Below are positions 15,554 to 23,859 of a stretch of 47,676 nt of DNA, in pieces. Origin of the DNA: an uncultured Clostridium sp. (lineage in GTDB: Bacteria; Bacillota_A; Clostridia; TANB77; CAG-508); contig CAJKKA010000002.1 of NCBI GenBank assembly GCA_905200315.1, forward strand, positions 1-47,676, in the 5' to 3' direction. Made by a program: the position numbers and the translations under genes. Below the pieces are notes generated by a model. The model did not search any database. It saw nothing but the letters and a program-made list of their open reading frames with translations, and had not been told where the DNA came from. Position 1 is the first letter of the stretch, and each line of letters starts with the position of its first letter.

Positions 15554-16246
15554 TTAAGCTTCACGAGGGTCAATTTTCTTAACCGCTTCATCAAATCTTC
15601 CATATGTACCAGAAGCTTTTTCTATTGCTTCTTTAGGATCAATTCCTGCTTTAATGTTATCCATCATTTTTCCTAAATGAACATATTTGTAACCTATTAT
15701 TTGGTCATCTTTATCTAAACCAATTTCAACTATATATCCTTCTGCTAGATTTAAGTATCTTGGTCCTTTTAATGTACTTGAATATATTGTACCAACTTGG
15801 CTTGTATGTCCTTTTCCAAGGTCTTCAAGACCTGCTCCTACTGGAAGTCCTCCTTCTGAGAAAGCTGTTTGTGTTCTTCCATATACAATTTGTAAGAATA
15901 ATTCTCTCATAGCAGTATTTATTGCATCACATACTAAGTCTGTATTTAATGCTTCTAATATTGTTTTTCCTGTTAAAATTTCTCCTGCCATTGCAGCTGA
16001 ATGTGTCATTCCTGAACATCCTATTGTTTCTATTAATGCTTCTTGTATTATTCCGTCTTTTACATTTAATGTTAATTTACAAGCTCCTTGTTGTGGTGCA
16101 CACCATCCTATACCATGTGTTAATCCTGAAATATCTTTTATTTCTTTAGCTTTAACCCATTTTCCTTCTTCTGGAATTGGTGCTGGTCCATGGTCTACTC
16201 CTTTTTTTACAACACACATATTTTCTAATTCTTTTGAATAAATCAT
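15554..16246 (-). CDS. NifU-like iron-sulfur cluster assembly scaffold protein
   Basis: A 230-residue protein whose core resembles the NifU/IscU scaffold. Cysteines 49, 56, 77 and 106 (GWCAPQQGAC, IGCSGMTHS, DLVCDAIN) are candidate cluster ligands, and the middle follows the IscU pattern AMAGEILTGKTILEAL. Compared with IscU it has extra N- and C-terminal segments typical of the form that accompanies GGGtGRT proteins. The start is set at the ATG at 16246; the ATG at 16252 is only three bases from the AGGAG site. Role in the cytoplasm is inferred from family. Confidence 0.82.
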   Translation of the reverse strand: MIYSKELENMCVVKKGVDHGPAPIPEEGKWVKAKEIKDISGLTHGIGWCAPQQGACKLTLNVKDGIIQEALIETIGCSGMTHSAAMAGEILTGKTILEALNTDLVCDAINTAMRELFLQIVYGRTQTAFSEGGLPVGAGLEDLGKGHTSQVGTIYSSTLKGPRYLNLAEGYIVEIGLDKDDQIIGYKYVHLGKMMDNIKAGIDPKEAIEKASGTYGRFDEAVKKIDPREA

Positions 16247-16308
16247 TTTCATTAGCTCCTTTCAATGTTATATTATTTTATTTCATATGCTAGTTAATAC
16301 TAGCAAAA

Positions 16309-16992
16309 TTAATATCTTAAAATTTGATTTACTGTCTTTTTTCCTTCAATTTTTTGCTTTTCATTTTTCTTATTTGATTCTATATATTTTAGTTCATCAA
16401 CTTTTTTATCTTCTTTGTTATAATTTATTACATTATGAATTCTATTCCTGTATATACCTTCAATATACCTATCTATAACTTTTCCGTTGTACTTACATTT
16501 TTCTAAATAAGAATTTATAATCTTACGTTCTTTTTTATTATAGGTATTTAATCCTGTTTTTAAATGAATATATCTCCATATTATATGTCTTTCATAACTA
16601 TTAAATTCACATGTTTTTAAATCTTCATAATCATATTCAACCATAAATCTATAGTTTTGTATTGATATTGTAATATTGGTCCAATTTTTTTTGTTTACCC
16701 TTACAAATTCTTCTTTTAATTTTTTTATTTTTTCGTAAAGCTCGTCTGTTAATTTTAAATATTCATCTTCTTCTATATTAAATTTGTTTGGTATTTCATA
16801 TACATTTACAGGTTCCTTCCTTAAAATTCCCTTTGGAAAATAATAAAAGAACATTTCACCTGTTTCTAAATTTTGAATTCCCTCAAATATAGATGCATAT
16901 AAAAAAATTGAATCCCATTTTTCTGGTATCATATAATATAGCTTTTCTTGTATATCCATATAAATTTTCTTCATTGTTAATGATGTTTCCAA
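16309..16992 (-). CDS. YezG-family (DUF600) immunity/antitoxin-like protein
   Basis: A 227-residue protein matching the YezG pattern: an N-terminal helix ending MIPEKWDSIFLYASI, MFFYYFPKG, IPNKFNIEEDEYLKLTDEL, and WTNITISI...FMVEYDYEDL followed by SYERHIIWRYIHL. In Bacillus such proteins protect against LXG-type polymorphic toxins. No toxin gene is adjacent, so it may be an orphan immunity gene. The C-terminal about 75 residues are a Lys/Asn-rich extension. Translation probably starts at TTG 16992, with AGGGGGA seven bases upstream; ATG 16974 is the alternative. Confidence 0.7.
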   Translation of the reverse strand: METSLTMKKIYMDIQEKLYYMIPEKWDSIFLYASIFEGIQNLETGEMFFYYFPKGILRKEPVNVYEIPNKFNIEEDEYLKLTDELYEKIKKLKEEFVRVNKKNWTNITISIQNYRFMVEYDYEDLKTCEFNSYERHIIWRYIHLKTGLNTYNKKERKIINSYLEKCKYNGKVIDRYIEGIYRNRIHNVINYNKEDKKVDELKYIESNKKNEKQKIEGKKTVNQILRY

Positions 16993-17044
16993 AATTACAT
17001 CCCCCTAAATGTATCCTCTATATTAATGAATAAAAAATTAATTG

Positions 17045-17084
17045 CATTTGAGTACTTACAACTTATACCTGCAGTACCCAAATG
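17045..17084. promoter_or_regulatory. dyad element upstream of the YezG-like gene
   Basis: CATTTGAGTACT and AGTACCCAAATG match as inverted repeats at 11 of 12 positions, 16 bases apart, 53 bp before the TTG start. It could be an operator or an RNA hairpin. Confidence 0.4.
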
Positions 17085-17122
17085 TAGTTTAAACATTAAT
17101 ATTGTATTTTACAATTATACAT

Positions 17123-18652
17123 TTATTTAACTAATAGACTTTCACCTGTCATCTCTTCTGGTTTACTTAAGTTCATTAAATCTAGCATTGTTGGTGCTAA
17201 ATCTGCAAGTTTACCAGATTTTAATTTAACATCATCTTTTCCAACTAATATTAGTGGAACAGGATTTGTTGTGTGAGCTGTATGTGGCTCTCCTGTTTTA
17301 TAATCTATCATTTGTTCAGAATTTCCATGATCAGCTGTAATTAATAAAATTCCTTCTTGTGCATTTACAGCTTCTACAACTCTTCCAACACAGTTATCTA
17401 TTGTTTCTACTGCTTTTATTGCAGCTTCTAAACTTCCTGTATGCCCAACCATATCTGGGTTTGCATAGTTTAAAATTATTGTATCATATTTTTTTGAATT
17501 TATTGCATCTACAACTTTGTCTGTTACTTCATTTGCACTCATTTCTGGTTGCATATCATATGTTTCTACTTTTGGTGATGGTACTAATATTCTGTCTTCT
17601 CCTTCATATTGTTTTTCTTCTCCACCATTAAAGAAAAATGTAACATGTGCATATTTTTCTGTTTCTGCAATTCTTAATTGTTTTAAACCGTGTTTACTTA
17701 CATATTCTCCATATGTGTTTACTAATTTTGTTGGCTTAAATGCAATTTTTACATTTGGCATTGTTTCATCGTATTGTGTGAAACATACATAATATAAATC
17801 TAATTTTTTTGTTTCAAATTCATTAAAGTCATTATCTACTAATGTTCTTGTAATTTCTCTTGCTCTATCTGGTCTAAAGTTAAAGAATATTACAGAGTCT
17901 TTTTCAGATATTGTTGCTACTGGTTCTTCTCCATTACAAATTACTGTTGGTTCTACAAATTCGTCAAATACTTCTTTTTGATATGAAGCTTCTATTGCGG
18001 AAATACTGCTTGCAGCTTTTATTCCTTCTCCATTTACCATTGCATTATATGCTTTTTGTATTCTGTTCCATCTTTTATCTCTATCCATGCTGTAAAATCT
18101 TCCAGATATAGATGCTATTTTTCCAACACCTTTTTCTTTTATTACTTCTTCTAATTTTAGTATATAATTCTCTGCTGATGCTGGTGGTGTATCTCTACCA
18201 TCTAAGAAACAGTGTATATAAACATCTTCAAAATCTTTTCTTTTTGCAAGTTCTAATAATGCAAATAAATGTCTCATGTGAGAATGAACTCCACCATCTG
18301 ATAATAATCCTAAAATATGAAGTTTTGTATTGTTTTTCTTACAGTTTTCTATTGCTTCAACTAGTTCTGGAATACTAAAGAAATCTCCATCTTCAATAGA
18401 TTTTGTTATTCTTGTTAATTCTTGATATACAATTCTTCCTGCGCCTATATTTGTGTGACCAACTTCTGAATTTCCCATTTGTCCATCTGGAAGTCCTACA
18501 TCTAATCCACTTGTATGAATTTCTGTTACAGGGCATGTTTTCATTAGTTTATCTATGTTAGGTGTATTGGCTAGTTTTACTGCATTTCCTTCTTCCCTTT
18601 CATTTATACCAAATCCATCTAAAATCATAAGCATTGTAAGTTTATCTTTCAT
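17123..18652 (-). CDS. gpmI: 2,3-bisphosphoglycerate-independent phosphoglycerate mutase
   Basis: Interconverts 3- and 2-phosphoglycerate using two metal ions (Mn typically). The 509-residue protein starts MLMILDGFGIN with metal ligand Asp12, and GQMGNSEVGHTNIGAGR contains the phosphorylated Ser62. Later metal motifs NYANPDMVGHTG and TADHGNSEQM are intact, as is the transferase-domain motif CFLDGRDTPP. Length is normal. It is the last gene of the glycolytic cluster, about 50 bp after tpiA with a palindromic repeat in the gap. Confidence 0.97.
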   Translation of the reverse strand: MKDKLTMLMILDGFGINEREEGNAVKLANTPNIDKLMKTCPVTEIHTSGLDVGLPDGQMGNSEVGHTNIGAGRIVYQELTRITKSIEDGDFFSIPELVEAIENCKKNNTKLHILGLLSDGGVHSHMRHLFALLELAKRKDFEDVYIHCFLDGRDTPPASAENYILKLEEVIKEKGVGKIASISGRFYSMDRDKRWNRIQKAYNAMVNGEGIKAASSISAIEASYQKEVFDEFVEPTVICNGEEPVATISEKDSVIFFNFRPDRAREITRTLVDNDFNEFETKKLDLYYVCFTQYDETMPNVKIAFKPTKLVNTYGEYVSKHGLKQLRIAETEKYAHVTFFFNGGEEKQYEGEDRILVPSPKVETYDMQPEMSANEVTDKVVDAINSKKYDTIILNYANPDMVGHTGSLEAAIKAVETIDNCVGRVVEAVNAQEGILLITADHGNSEQMIDYKTGEPHTAHTTNPVPLILVGKDDVKLKSGKLADLAPTMLDLMNLSKPEEMTGESLLVK

Positions 18653-18674
18653 TTTTTTGTTTCCTTTCTACCAA

Positions 18675-18700
18675 GGGTCGACAGAGGCGTCGACCCCTAC
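18675..18700 (+). repeat. palindromic repeat, copy 7
   Basis: GGGTCGAC AGAGGC GTCGACCC then CTAC; a perfect eight-base-pair stem that fills the tpiA-gpmI gap. Confidence 0.75.
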
Positions 18701-18703
18701 ATT

Positions 18704-19456
18704 TTATTTATTATAATTTATAATTTTTGAGAATTCTTCTACGTTAAGGCTCGCTCCTCCAACTAAAGCTCCATCTATATCACTCATAGAAAATAGCTCT
18801 TTTGCATTTACGGCTTTAACACTTCCACCATATTGGATTATAACTCTACTTGCTGTTTCTTGTCCATAGTTTTTTGCAATTTCTTGTCGAATTTCTTTTA
18901 TACTATTATTTGCATCTTCTGCTGTTGCTGTTTTTCCTGTTCCAATAGCCCATATTGGTTCATATGCTATAATTGTGTGTTCTACTTGTTCATTTGTTAA
19001 ACTTTCTAATGCCAATCTTGTTTGTGTTGTAATTACTTCTGTTGCTTTTCCTTCTTCTTTTTGATTTAGTGTTTCTCCTACGCACACTATTGGTTTAAGT
19101 CCTGTTCTGAAAGTTGCTTTTATTTTTTTATTAACAGTTTCATCTGTTTCTCCAAAATATTCTCTTCTTTCTGAATGTCCTATTATAACATATTCTACAT
19201 TTATGCATTTTAACATTTGTGCAGAAACTTCTCCTGTATATGCTCCTTTTTCTTCATAATGCATATTTTGTGCACCTATTTTTATTTTTGTTTTTTGAGC
19301 TGCAAGTAAACTGTAAAATAAATCTGTATATGGCACGCATAAAATAACTTCAGCTTCTGTATCTTCTACATATGGTGCAAGTTCATCTATAAATTTCATA
19401 GCCTCGTTTGGCAACATATTCATTTTCCAGTTTCCTGCAATTACTTTTCTTCTCAC
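18704..19456 (-). CDS. tpiA: triosephosphate isomerase
   Basis: Interconverts dihydroxyacetone phosphate and glyceraldehyde 3-phosphate. The 250-residue TIM barrel has the active-site residues Lys11 (GNWKMN), His94 (IIGHSERRE) and Glu166 (AYEPIWAIGTG), plus the phosphate-binding YGGSVKAVNA. Translation starts at GTG, directly after the TAA of the upstream NUDIX gene; GGAGG lies eight bases upstream, inside that gene's last codons, so the two are likely coupled. Confidence 0.97.
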   Translation of the reverse strand: MRRKVIAGNWKMNMLPNEAMKFIDELAPYVEDTEAEVILCVPYTDLFYSLLAAQKTKIKIGAQNMHYEEKGAYTGEVSAQMLKCINVEYVIIGHSERREYFGETDETVNKKIKATFRTGLKPIVCVGETLNQKEEGKATEVITTQTRLALESLTNEQVEHTIIAYEPIWAIGTGKTATAEDANNSIKEIRQEIAKNYGQETASRVIIQYGGSVKAVNAKELFSMSDIDGALVGGASLNVEEFSKIINYNK

Positions 19457-20077
19457 TTATTTTTCCTCCTTAGTTAATTGTATTTCTCCATATAGTTCAT
19501 TATCAATTAATTCTAATAATTTTTTTGTATCTTTATTATATGGAATTCTACAATTTTTTTCTTTATTTATTATCATTTTTTTTACTTTTTCATAATCCAT
19601 AAAAAATAATTTTTCTACTTCGCTATCTTGTTTTGTATATGCTTCTAGTTTCTCACAAGAATACGCTAAATATTCATATGTTAAATATTTTCCTTTTCTT
19701 CCATTCTTTGAAAAGTCAATTTCAAATTCATTTATTTTTTTTATAGTAGGAATTAATTTTTCAAAAGCTCTTTCACCAAGTTCTTCTTTTCCTTCTCTTA
19801 TAATAGCTTGCATTGGTACTTCTCCTGTTTGAACATGTCCAGAAGCACTTACATCTATCATTCCTGGGTCATTTACTTTTTTATGACTTCTTTCTTGCAT
19901 TAAAACTTGTTTTGTTTCTGGATTTATTATCCAAATTTGCACAGCTTTAAGAAGAAGGCCTTTTTCGATACCTTCTTCTCTTTCAATTGTTCCTATTTTT
20001 TTTCCGTTTTTATCATAATAATTTACGATTTCATCTTCTGTAGAATTCAGTCTTATTCTATTTTTAAAATTATTCAT
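19457..20077 (-). CDS. NUDIX hydrolase, isopentenyl-diphosphate-isomerase-like
   Basis: A 206-residue protein with an intact NUDIX box, GHVQTGEVPMQAIIREGKEELG in condensed reading G-x5-E-x7-REGKEELG, which binds Mg. The preceding LLKAVQIWIINP and QERSHKKVNDPGMIDVSASG resemble the bacterial family often labelled IPP isomerase-like, though the isomerase-specific residues cannot be confirmed. Substrate unknown. The ATG at 20077 follows GGTGG by five bases; a GTG at 20086 lies inside that site. It sits between pgk and tpiA in the glycolytic cluster, an unusual place, with tpiA starting on its stop codon. Confidence 0.8.
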   Translation of the reverse strand: MNNFKNRIRLNSTEDEIVNYYDKNGKKIGTIEREEGIEKGLLLKAVQIWIINPETKQVLMQERSHKKVNDPGMIDVSASGHVQTGEVPMQAIIREGKEELGERAFEKLIPTIKKINEFEIDFSKNGRKGKYLTYEYLAYSCEKLEAYTKQDSEVEKLFFMDYEKVKKMIINKEKNCRIPYNKDTKKLLELIDNELYGEIQLTKEEK

Positions 20078-20102
20078 AAATTCCACCGTTTTTAATTTTT
20101 TT

Positions 20103-20126
20103 GGGCACGGAGCACCGTGCCCCTAC
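20103..20126 (+). repeat. palindromic repeat, copy 8
   Basis: GGGCACGG AGCA CCGTGCCC then CTAC; perfect eight-base-pair stem between pgk and the NUDIX gene. Confidence 0.75.
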
Positions 20127-20153
20127 TTTTTACAAAAATTCATTAGCTATTTA

Positions 20154-21341
20154 TTATTTATCTAATAGGCATTCTATTCCAGGTAATTTTTTACCTTGTA
20201 AAAATTCTAATGAAGCTCCACCACCTGTAGATATATGTGTCATTTTATCTGCTAATCCAGATTTTTCTACTGCTGCTGCTGAATCTCCACCACCTATAAT
20301 TGTTGTTGCATCTTCTAATTCTGCAAGTGCTTTTGCTATTGAGTTTGTTCCTATTGCAAATTGGTCAAATTCTGAAAGTCCAACTGGACCATTCCAAATT
20401 ACAGTTTTTGCTCCTTGAAGATTTTCTATAAACATTTTTATTGTTTTTTCTCCAATATCGAATCCTTCCCAATCGTCTGGTATTTCTGTCCAAGCTACAG
20501 TTTTACTTTCTGTATCTGGTTTAAATTCTTTACCTACTTTTGTATCAACTGGTAATATAAATTTAACTCCTTTTTCTTTTGCTTTTTTCATTGCTGCTAA
20601 AGCTAAATCTACTTTATCTGGTTCGCATAAAGAATTTCCTACACCATATCCTTGTGCTTTGAAGAATGTGTAGGCCATTCCTCCACCTACCATTAATGTA
20701 TCTACTTTATCTAATAAGCTGTCGATAACTCCAATTTTATCTGAAACTTTTGCACCACCCAATATAGCAACAAAAGGTCTTTTAGGATTATTTATTGTAT
20801 CTCCTAAAACTTTAAGTTCTTTTTCTATTAAAAATCCTGCAACTGCTGGTAAGAATTTAGCAATTCCTGCAGTTGAAGCATGTGCTCTATGAGCTGCACC
20901 AAAAGCATCGTTTACATATACTTCTGCCATAGAAGCTAATTCCTTAGCAAACGCTTCATCATTATCTGTTTCTTCTTTATGGAATCTAACGTTTTCTAAT
21001 AACATTACTTCTCCATTTTTTAAGTTAGCAGCTTTTGTTTTTGCATCTTCTCCTATAACATCTTTTGCCATTATAACTTCTTTTCCTAATTGTTTAGATA
21101 ATTCTTTAGCAACTGGTGCTAATGAAAAATCTGGATTAACTTCTCCTTTTGGTCTTCCTAAATGAGAAGCTAATATAACAGCACAATTATTATCTAATAA
21201 ATATTTTATAGTAGGAATTGAAGATACAATTCTTCTATTATCTGTTATATTTTTGTTTTCATCCATTGGTACATTAAAATCACATCTTAAAAATACCTTT
21301 TTGTCTTTTAAATCAATATCTCTTACAGTTTTTTTATTCAT
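20154..21341 (-). CDS. pgk: phosphoglycerate kinase
   Basis: Makes ATP from 1,3-bisphosphoglycerate. The 395-residue two-domain protein has the substrate motifs [11 protein letters not shown] and ASHLGRPKG in the N-domain, AHRASTAG-like [10 protein letters not shown], and the nucleotide motifs [13 protein letters not shown] and [11 protein letters not shown] with [12 protein letters not shown] in the C-domain. Length is normal. AGGAGG precedes the start. It lies 346 bp after gap, with a terminator-like hairpin between, so it may have both readthrough and own-promoter expression. Confidence 0.98.
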   Translation of the reverse strand: MNKKTVRDIDLKDKKVFLRCDFNVPMDENKNITDNRRIVSSIPTIKYLLDNNCAVILASHLGRPKGEVNPDFSLAPVAKELSKQLGKEVIMAKDVIGEDAKTKAANLKNGEVMLLENVRFHKEETDNDEAFAKELASMAEVYVNDAFGAAHRAHASTAGIAKFLPAVAGFLIEKELKVLGDTINNPKRPFVAILGGAKVSDKIGVIDSLLDKVDTLMVGGGMAYTFFKAQGYGVGNSLCEPDKVDLALAAMKKAKEKGVKFILPVDTKVGKEFKPDTESKTVAWTEIPDDWEGFDIGEKTIKMFIENLQGAKTVIWNGPVGLSEFDQFAIGTNSIAKALAELEDATTIIGGGDSAAAVEKSGLADKMTHISTGGGASLEFLQGKKLPGIECLLDK

Positions 21342-21426
21342 AATAAAAACCTCCTATTTTTCTTTGAAAATACTTTTATTTACAGTATTTACAAATTTTC
21401 AATAATCGATACCATTGTATATCAAA

Positions 21427-21451
21427 AAAGAACACATTTCAAGTGTTCTTT
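21427..21451 (-). terminator. terminator between gap and pgk
   Basis: Minus-strand stem AAAGAACAC / GTGTTCTTT followed by a T6 run; it would let gap be expressed apart from pgk. Confidence 0.7.
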
Positions 21452-21462
21452 AAAAGTTTTTT

Positions 21463-21483
21463 GGGCACGATTGCACCATGCCC
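21463..21483 (+). repeat. palindromic repeat, copy 9 (imperfect)
   Basis: GGGCACGATTGCACCATGCCC, a diverged relative of copy 8 lacking the CTAC end. Confidence 0.5.
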
Positions 21484-21537
21484 TTTCATTTTAATTTTTT
21501 TGTTTATTATAACAAATTATATAAGATTTATTTAGAA

Positions 21538-21565
21538 CCAAAATAATAATTAACATTAAATTTCT
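21538..21565. repeat. solo end fragment of the 141-bp element
   Basis: AATAATAATTAACATTAAAT matches the inner left arm of the element at 3050 and 30269 with one mismatch. No right arm is present. Confidence 0.5.
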
Positions 21566-21577
21566 AATACATTGTAT

Positions 21578-21595
21578 GGGCGACCATTGGTCGCC
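21578..21595 (+). repeat. palindromic repeat, copy 10
   Basis: GGGCGACCATTGGTCGCC then TTTTA. The core is identical to the one at 31047-31063, which acts as a probable terminator. Confidence 0.65.
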
Positions 21596-21613
21596 TTTTA
21601 TATTTTTTCTTTA

Positions 21614-21636
21614 TGGCGGTCAATGACCGCCACTAC
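21614..21636 (+). repeat. palindromic repeat, copy 11
   Basis: GGCGGTCAATGACCGCC followed by ACTAC, a neighbour of copy 10 in the gap-pgk spacer. Confidence 0.6.
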
Positions 21637-21687
21637 TTATATAATTAATTTCTCTTATTCTTCAAAAATTGCCGATTTCAATTCGTT

Positions 21688-22701
21688 TTAAATTTCTGCA
21701 AAATATTTTATAGTTCTTACCATTTGACTTGTATAAGAATTTTCATTGTCATACCAAGCAACTACTTGAACTTGATATAAACCATTTCCTATTTCTGTAA
21801 CCATTGTTTGTGTGCTGTCGAATAAAGAACCATATCTCATTCCTACAACATCTGATGATACTAATAATTCATCTGTATATCCAAAAGATTCACTTTCCTC
21901 TGATTTCATTGCAGCATTTATAGAATCTACTGTAATGTTTTCTCCTTTAACTACTGCAACTAAAATTGTTGTTGAACCTGTTGGTACTGGAACTCTTTGT
22001 GCTGAACCAATTAATTTTCCATTTAATTCTGGAATAACAAGACCTATAGCTTTTGCAGCTCCTGTAGAGTTTGGAACAATATTTACTGCTGCAGCTCTTG
22101 CTCTTCTTAAATCTCCTTTTCTATGTGGACCATCTAATAGCATTTGATCTCCTGTATAAGCATGAACTGTTGTCATTATACCAGATTGAATTGGTGCATA
22201 ATCGTTTAATGCTTTTGCCATTGGGGCTAAACAGTTTGTTGTACAAGATGCAGCTGAAATTATTTTATCATCTGCTGTTAATATATTTTCGTTAACTCCA
22301 AATACAACTGTTTTTAAGTCTTTACCAGCTGGTGCTGAAATAACAACTTTTTTAGCTCCTGCATCAATATGTGCTTGTGCTTTTTCTTTTGTTGTATAGA
22401 AACCTGTACATTCTAATACAACATCTACACCAATTTCACCCCAAGGTAAATTTGCTGCATCTTTTTCTGCATATATTTTTATAGTTTTTCCATCAACTGT
22501 AATTGAATCTTCTCCTGCAACTACTGTATCTGCCTTTTCAAATCTTTTTTGTGCTGAATCATATTTTAATAAATGTGCAAGCATATCTGGGCTTGTTAAG
22601 TCGTTTATTGCAACTATTTCATACCCTTCTGCTGTAAACATTTGTCTAAAAGCTAGACGTCCTATACGTCCAAATCCATTTATTGCCACTTTAACTGACA
22701 T
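21688..22701 (-). CDS. gap: glyceraldehyde-3-phosphate dehydrogenase (NAD)
   Basis: Oxidative phosphorylation of glyceraldehyde 3-phosphate to 1,3-bisphosphoglycerate. The 337-residue protein has the NAD loop [10 protein letters not shown], catalytic Cys153 in [12 protein letters not shown], His180 in [11 protein letters not shown], and the closing [19 protein letters not shown] precedes the start. It is the promoter-proximal gene of the glycolytic cluster; its promoter at 22776-22804 has a palindrome in the spacer, so transcription may be repressor-controlled. It is divergent from the DUF4912/GH57 genes. Confidence 0.98.
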   Translation of the reverse strand: MSVKVAINGFGRIGRLAFRQMFTAEGYEIVAINDLTSPDMLAHLLKYDSAQKRFEKADTVVAGEDSITVDGKTIKIYAEKDAANLPWGEIGVDVVLECTGFYTTKEKAQAHIDAGAKKVVISAPAGKDLKTVVFGVNENILTADDKIISAASCTTNCLAPMAKALNDYAPIQSGIMTTVHAYTGDQMLLDGPHRKGDLRRARAAAVNIVPNSTGAAKAIGLVIPELNGKLIGSAQRVPVPTGSTTILVAVVKGENITVDSINAAMKSEESESFGYTDELLVSSDVVGMRYGSLFDSTQTMVTEIGNGLYQVQVVAWYDNENSYTSQMVRTIKYFAEI

Positions 22702-22775
22702 ACAAATTCCTCCTATCTCGATGTATATTTTTTACATCTTTTGTAATTATATTATTGCCTTTTTTAGGCAAATTC

Positions 22776-22804
22776 ATTCTATACCAATTTTTTTGGTATT
22801 GCAA
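22776..22804 (-). promoter_or_regulatory. gap promoter with palindrome in the spacer
   Basis: On the minus strand TTGCAA (22799-22804), 17-bp spacer, TAGAAT (22776-22781). The spacer is almost entirely the dyad ATACCAA-TTTTT-TTGGTAT (22781-22799). A small hairpin TTGCC/GGCAA lies just downstream (22754-22771) at the expected mRNA 5' end. Confidence 0.65.
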
Positions 22805-22930
22805 GAGTGTTTTTAATTTTTTTGTATTGACATTATATCATATATTTTTTTCTAATCAAAATTATTTAAATCTTTTATAAATTCCAAATTATTTTTATTA
22901 ATTTTTTTGTTAAAAAAAGTCGTTTTTCTC

Positions 22931-22959
22931 TTGAATTAATTTTCATTTTGATATACTAT
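22931..22959 (+). promoter_or_regulatory. promoter of the DUF4912-GH57 operon
   Basis: TTGAAT (22931-22936), 17-bp spacer, TACTAT (22954-22959), 42 bp before the start codon; AAGGAGG follows at 22989-22995. Confidence 0.6.
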
Positions 22960-23001
22960 ATAAAAGATAATTTTATGTTCGGTTACTAAGGAGGAAATTT
23001 A

Positions 23002-23847
23002 ATGCCAAGAAAAGCAAAAGATAAAGAAGAATTAGTTGAAAAAAAAGATGTAAAAAAAGAAAATCATAGAGGTCGCAAAGCAAAAAATAGTATCACAGAT
23101 AAAAAATCTGTATTTGCAAAAACAGAAAAGAAAAAGACTTCATCAAAGAAAGCAAAAGTAACAACATCAAAATTAAACGAATCACCTAAAACTCTGACCT
23201 CTACATCAAAAAAAGAAATTAATGAAAAAAAGTCTACATCTCGTAGAGGTCGTAAGCCTACAAAGGAAATCATAGATAAAAAATCTACAACAACTAAAAA
23301 GAGAAATGAGTTTTTGTCTGAATATTATGATTTACCTTTTAATTATAATAAAACTGTTGTAAAACTTTTGGCTCAAACTCCTGAAACATTATTTGTTTAT
23401 TGGGAAATTTCTGATGATGATAGAAAAATGTATAAAGAGAAATTTGGAGATAATTTCTTTGAAACTTCAACTCCTATTTTAAAAGTTCATAACATAACTA
23501 TGAATTATTATTTCGAAGTTGAGATTAATGACTTTGCAAATTGTTGGTATTTACACGTAAACGATAGTAAATGTCAATATGAAATAGAACTAGATAGAAA
23601 AAAATATATTCCAAATAAGGAACCAGAATATATTTATATTTCAAAATCTAATGAATTGGAAGCTCCAAATGACCATGTTTTACTTGAAAAACTTCCAGAT
23701 TACGTTACTTTTAAAAACGTAAAAACAAATAGCACTAAAAATGTTAAAGTACCTAAAAATATTAATAAAATCTTTGGTACAAAAGAAATATATAATATAT
23801 TCTATAAAGATAACGAATTTATTAATAACCCATCATCTAAATTTTAA
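23002..23847 (+). CDS. DUF4912 protein with basic AT-hook-like N-terminus
   Basis: 281 residues in two parts. Residues 1-105 are Lys/Ser/Thr-rich and disordered, with RGRK repeats (HRGRKAKN, RRGRKPTKE) like AT-hooks. Residues about 108-215 fit DUF4912: TVVKLLAQTPETLFVYWEIS, PILKVHNIT, YYFEVEINDFANCWYLHV. DUF4912 genes commonly sit beside GH57 glucan enzymes, as here (12-bp gap), so a regulatory or scaffolding part in glycogen-like polymer synthesis is plausible but unproven. The protein has no signal peptide or membrane segment. Confidence 0.82.
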   Translation: MPRKAKDKEELVEKKDVKKENHRGRKAKNSITDKKSVFAKTEKKKTSSKKAKVTTSKLNESPKTLTSTSKKEINEKKSTSRRGRKPTKEIIDKKSTTTKKRNEFLSEYYDLPFNYNKTVVKLLAQTPETLFVYWEISDDDRKMYKEKFGDNFFETSTPILKVHNITMNYYFEVEINDFANCWYLHVNDSKCQYEIELDRKKYIPNKEPEYIYISKSNELEAPNDHVLLEKLPDYVTFKNVKTNSTKNVKVPKNINKIFGTKEIYNIFYKDNEFINNPSSKF

Positions 23848-23859
23848 AGGAGACCAACT

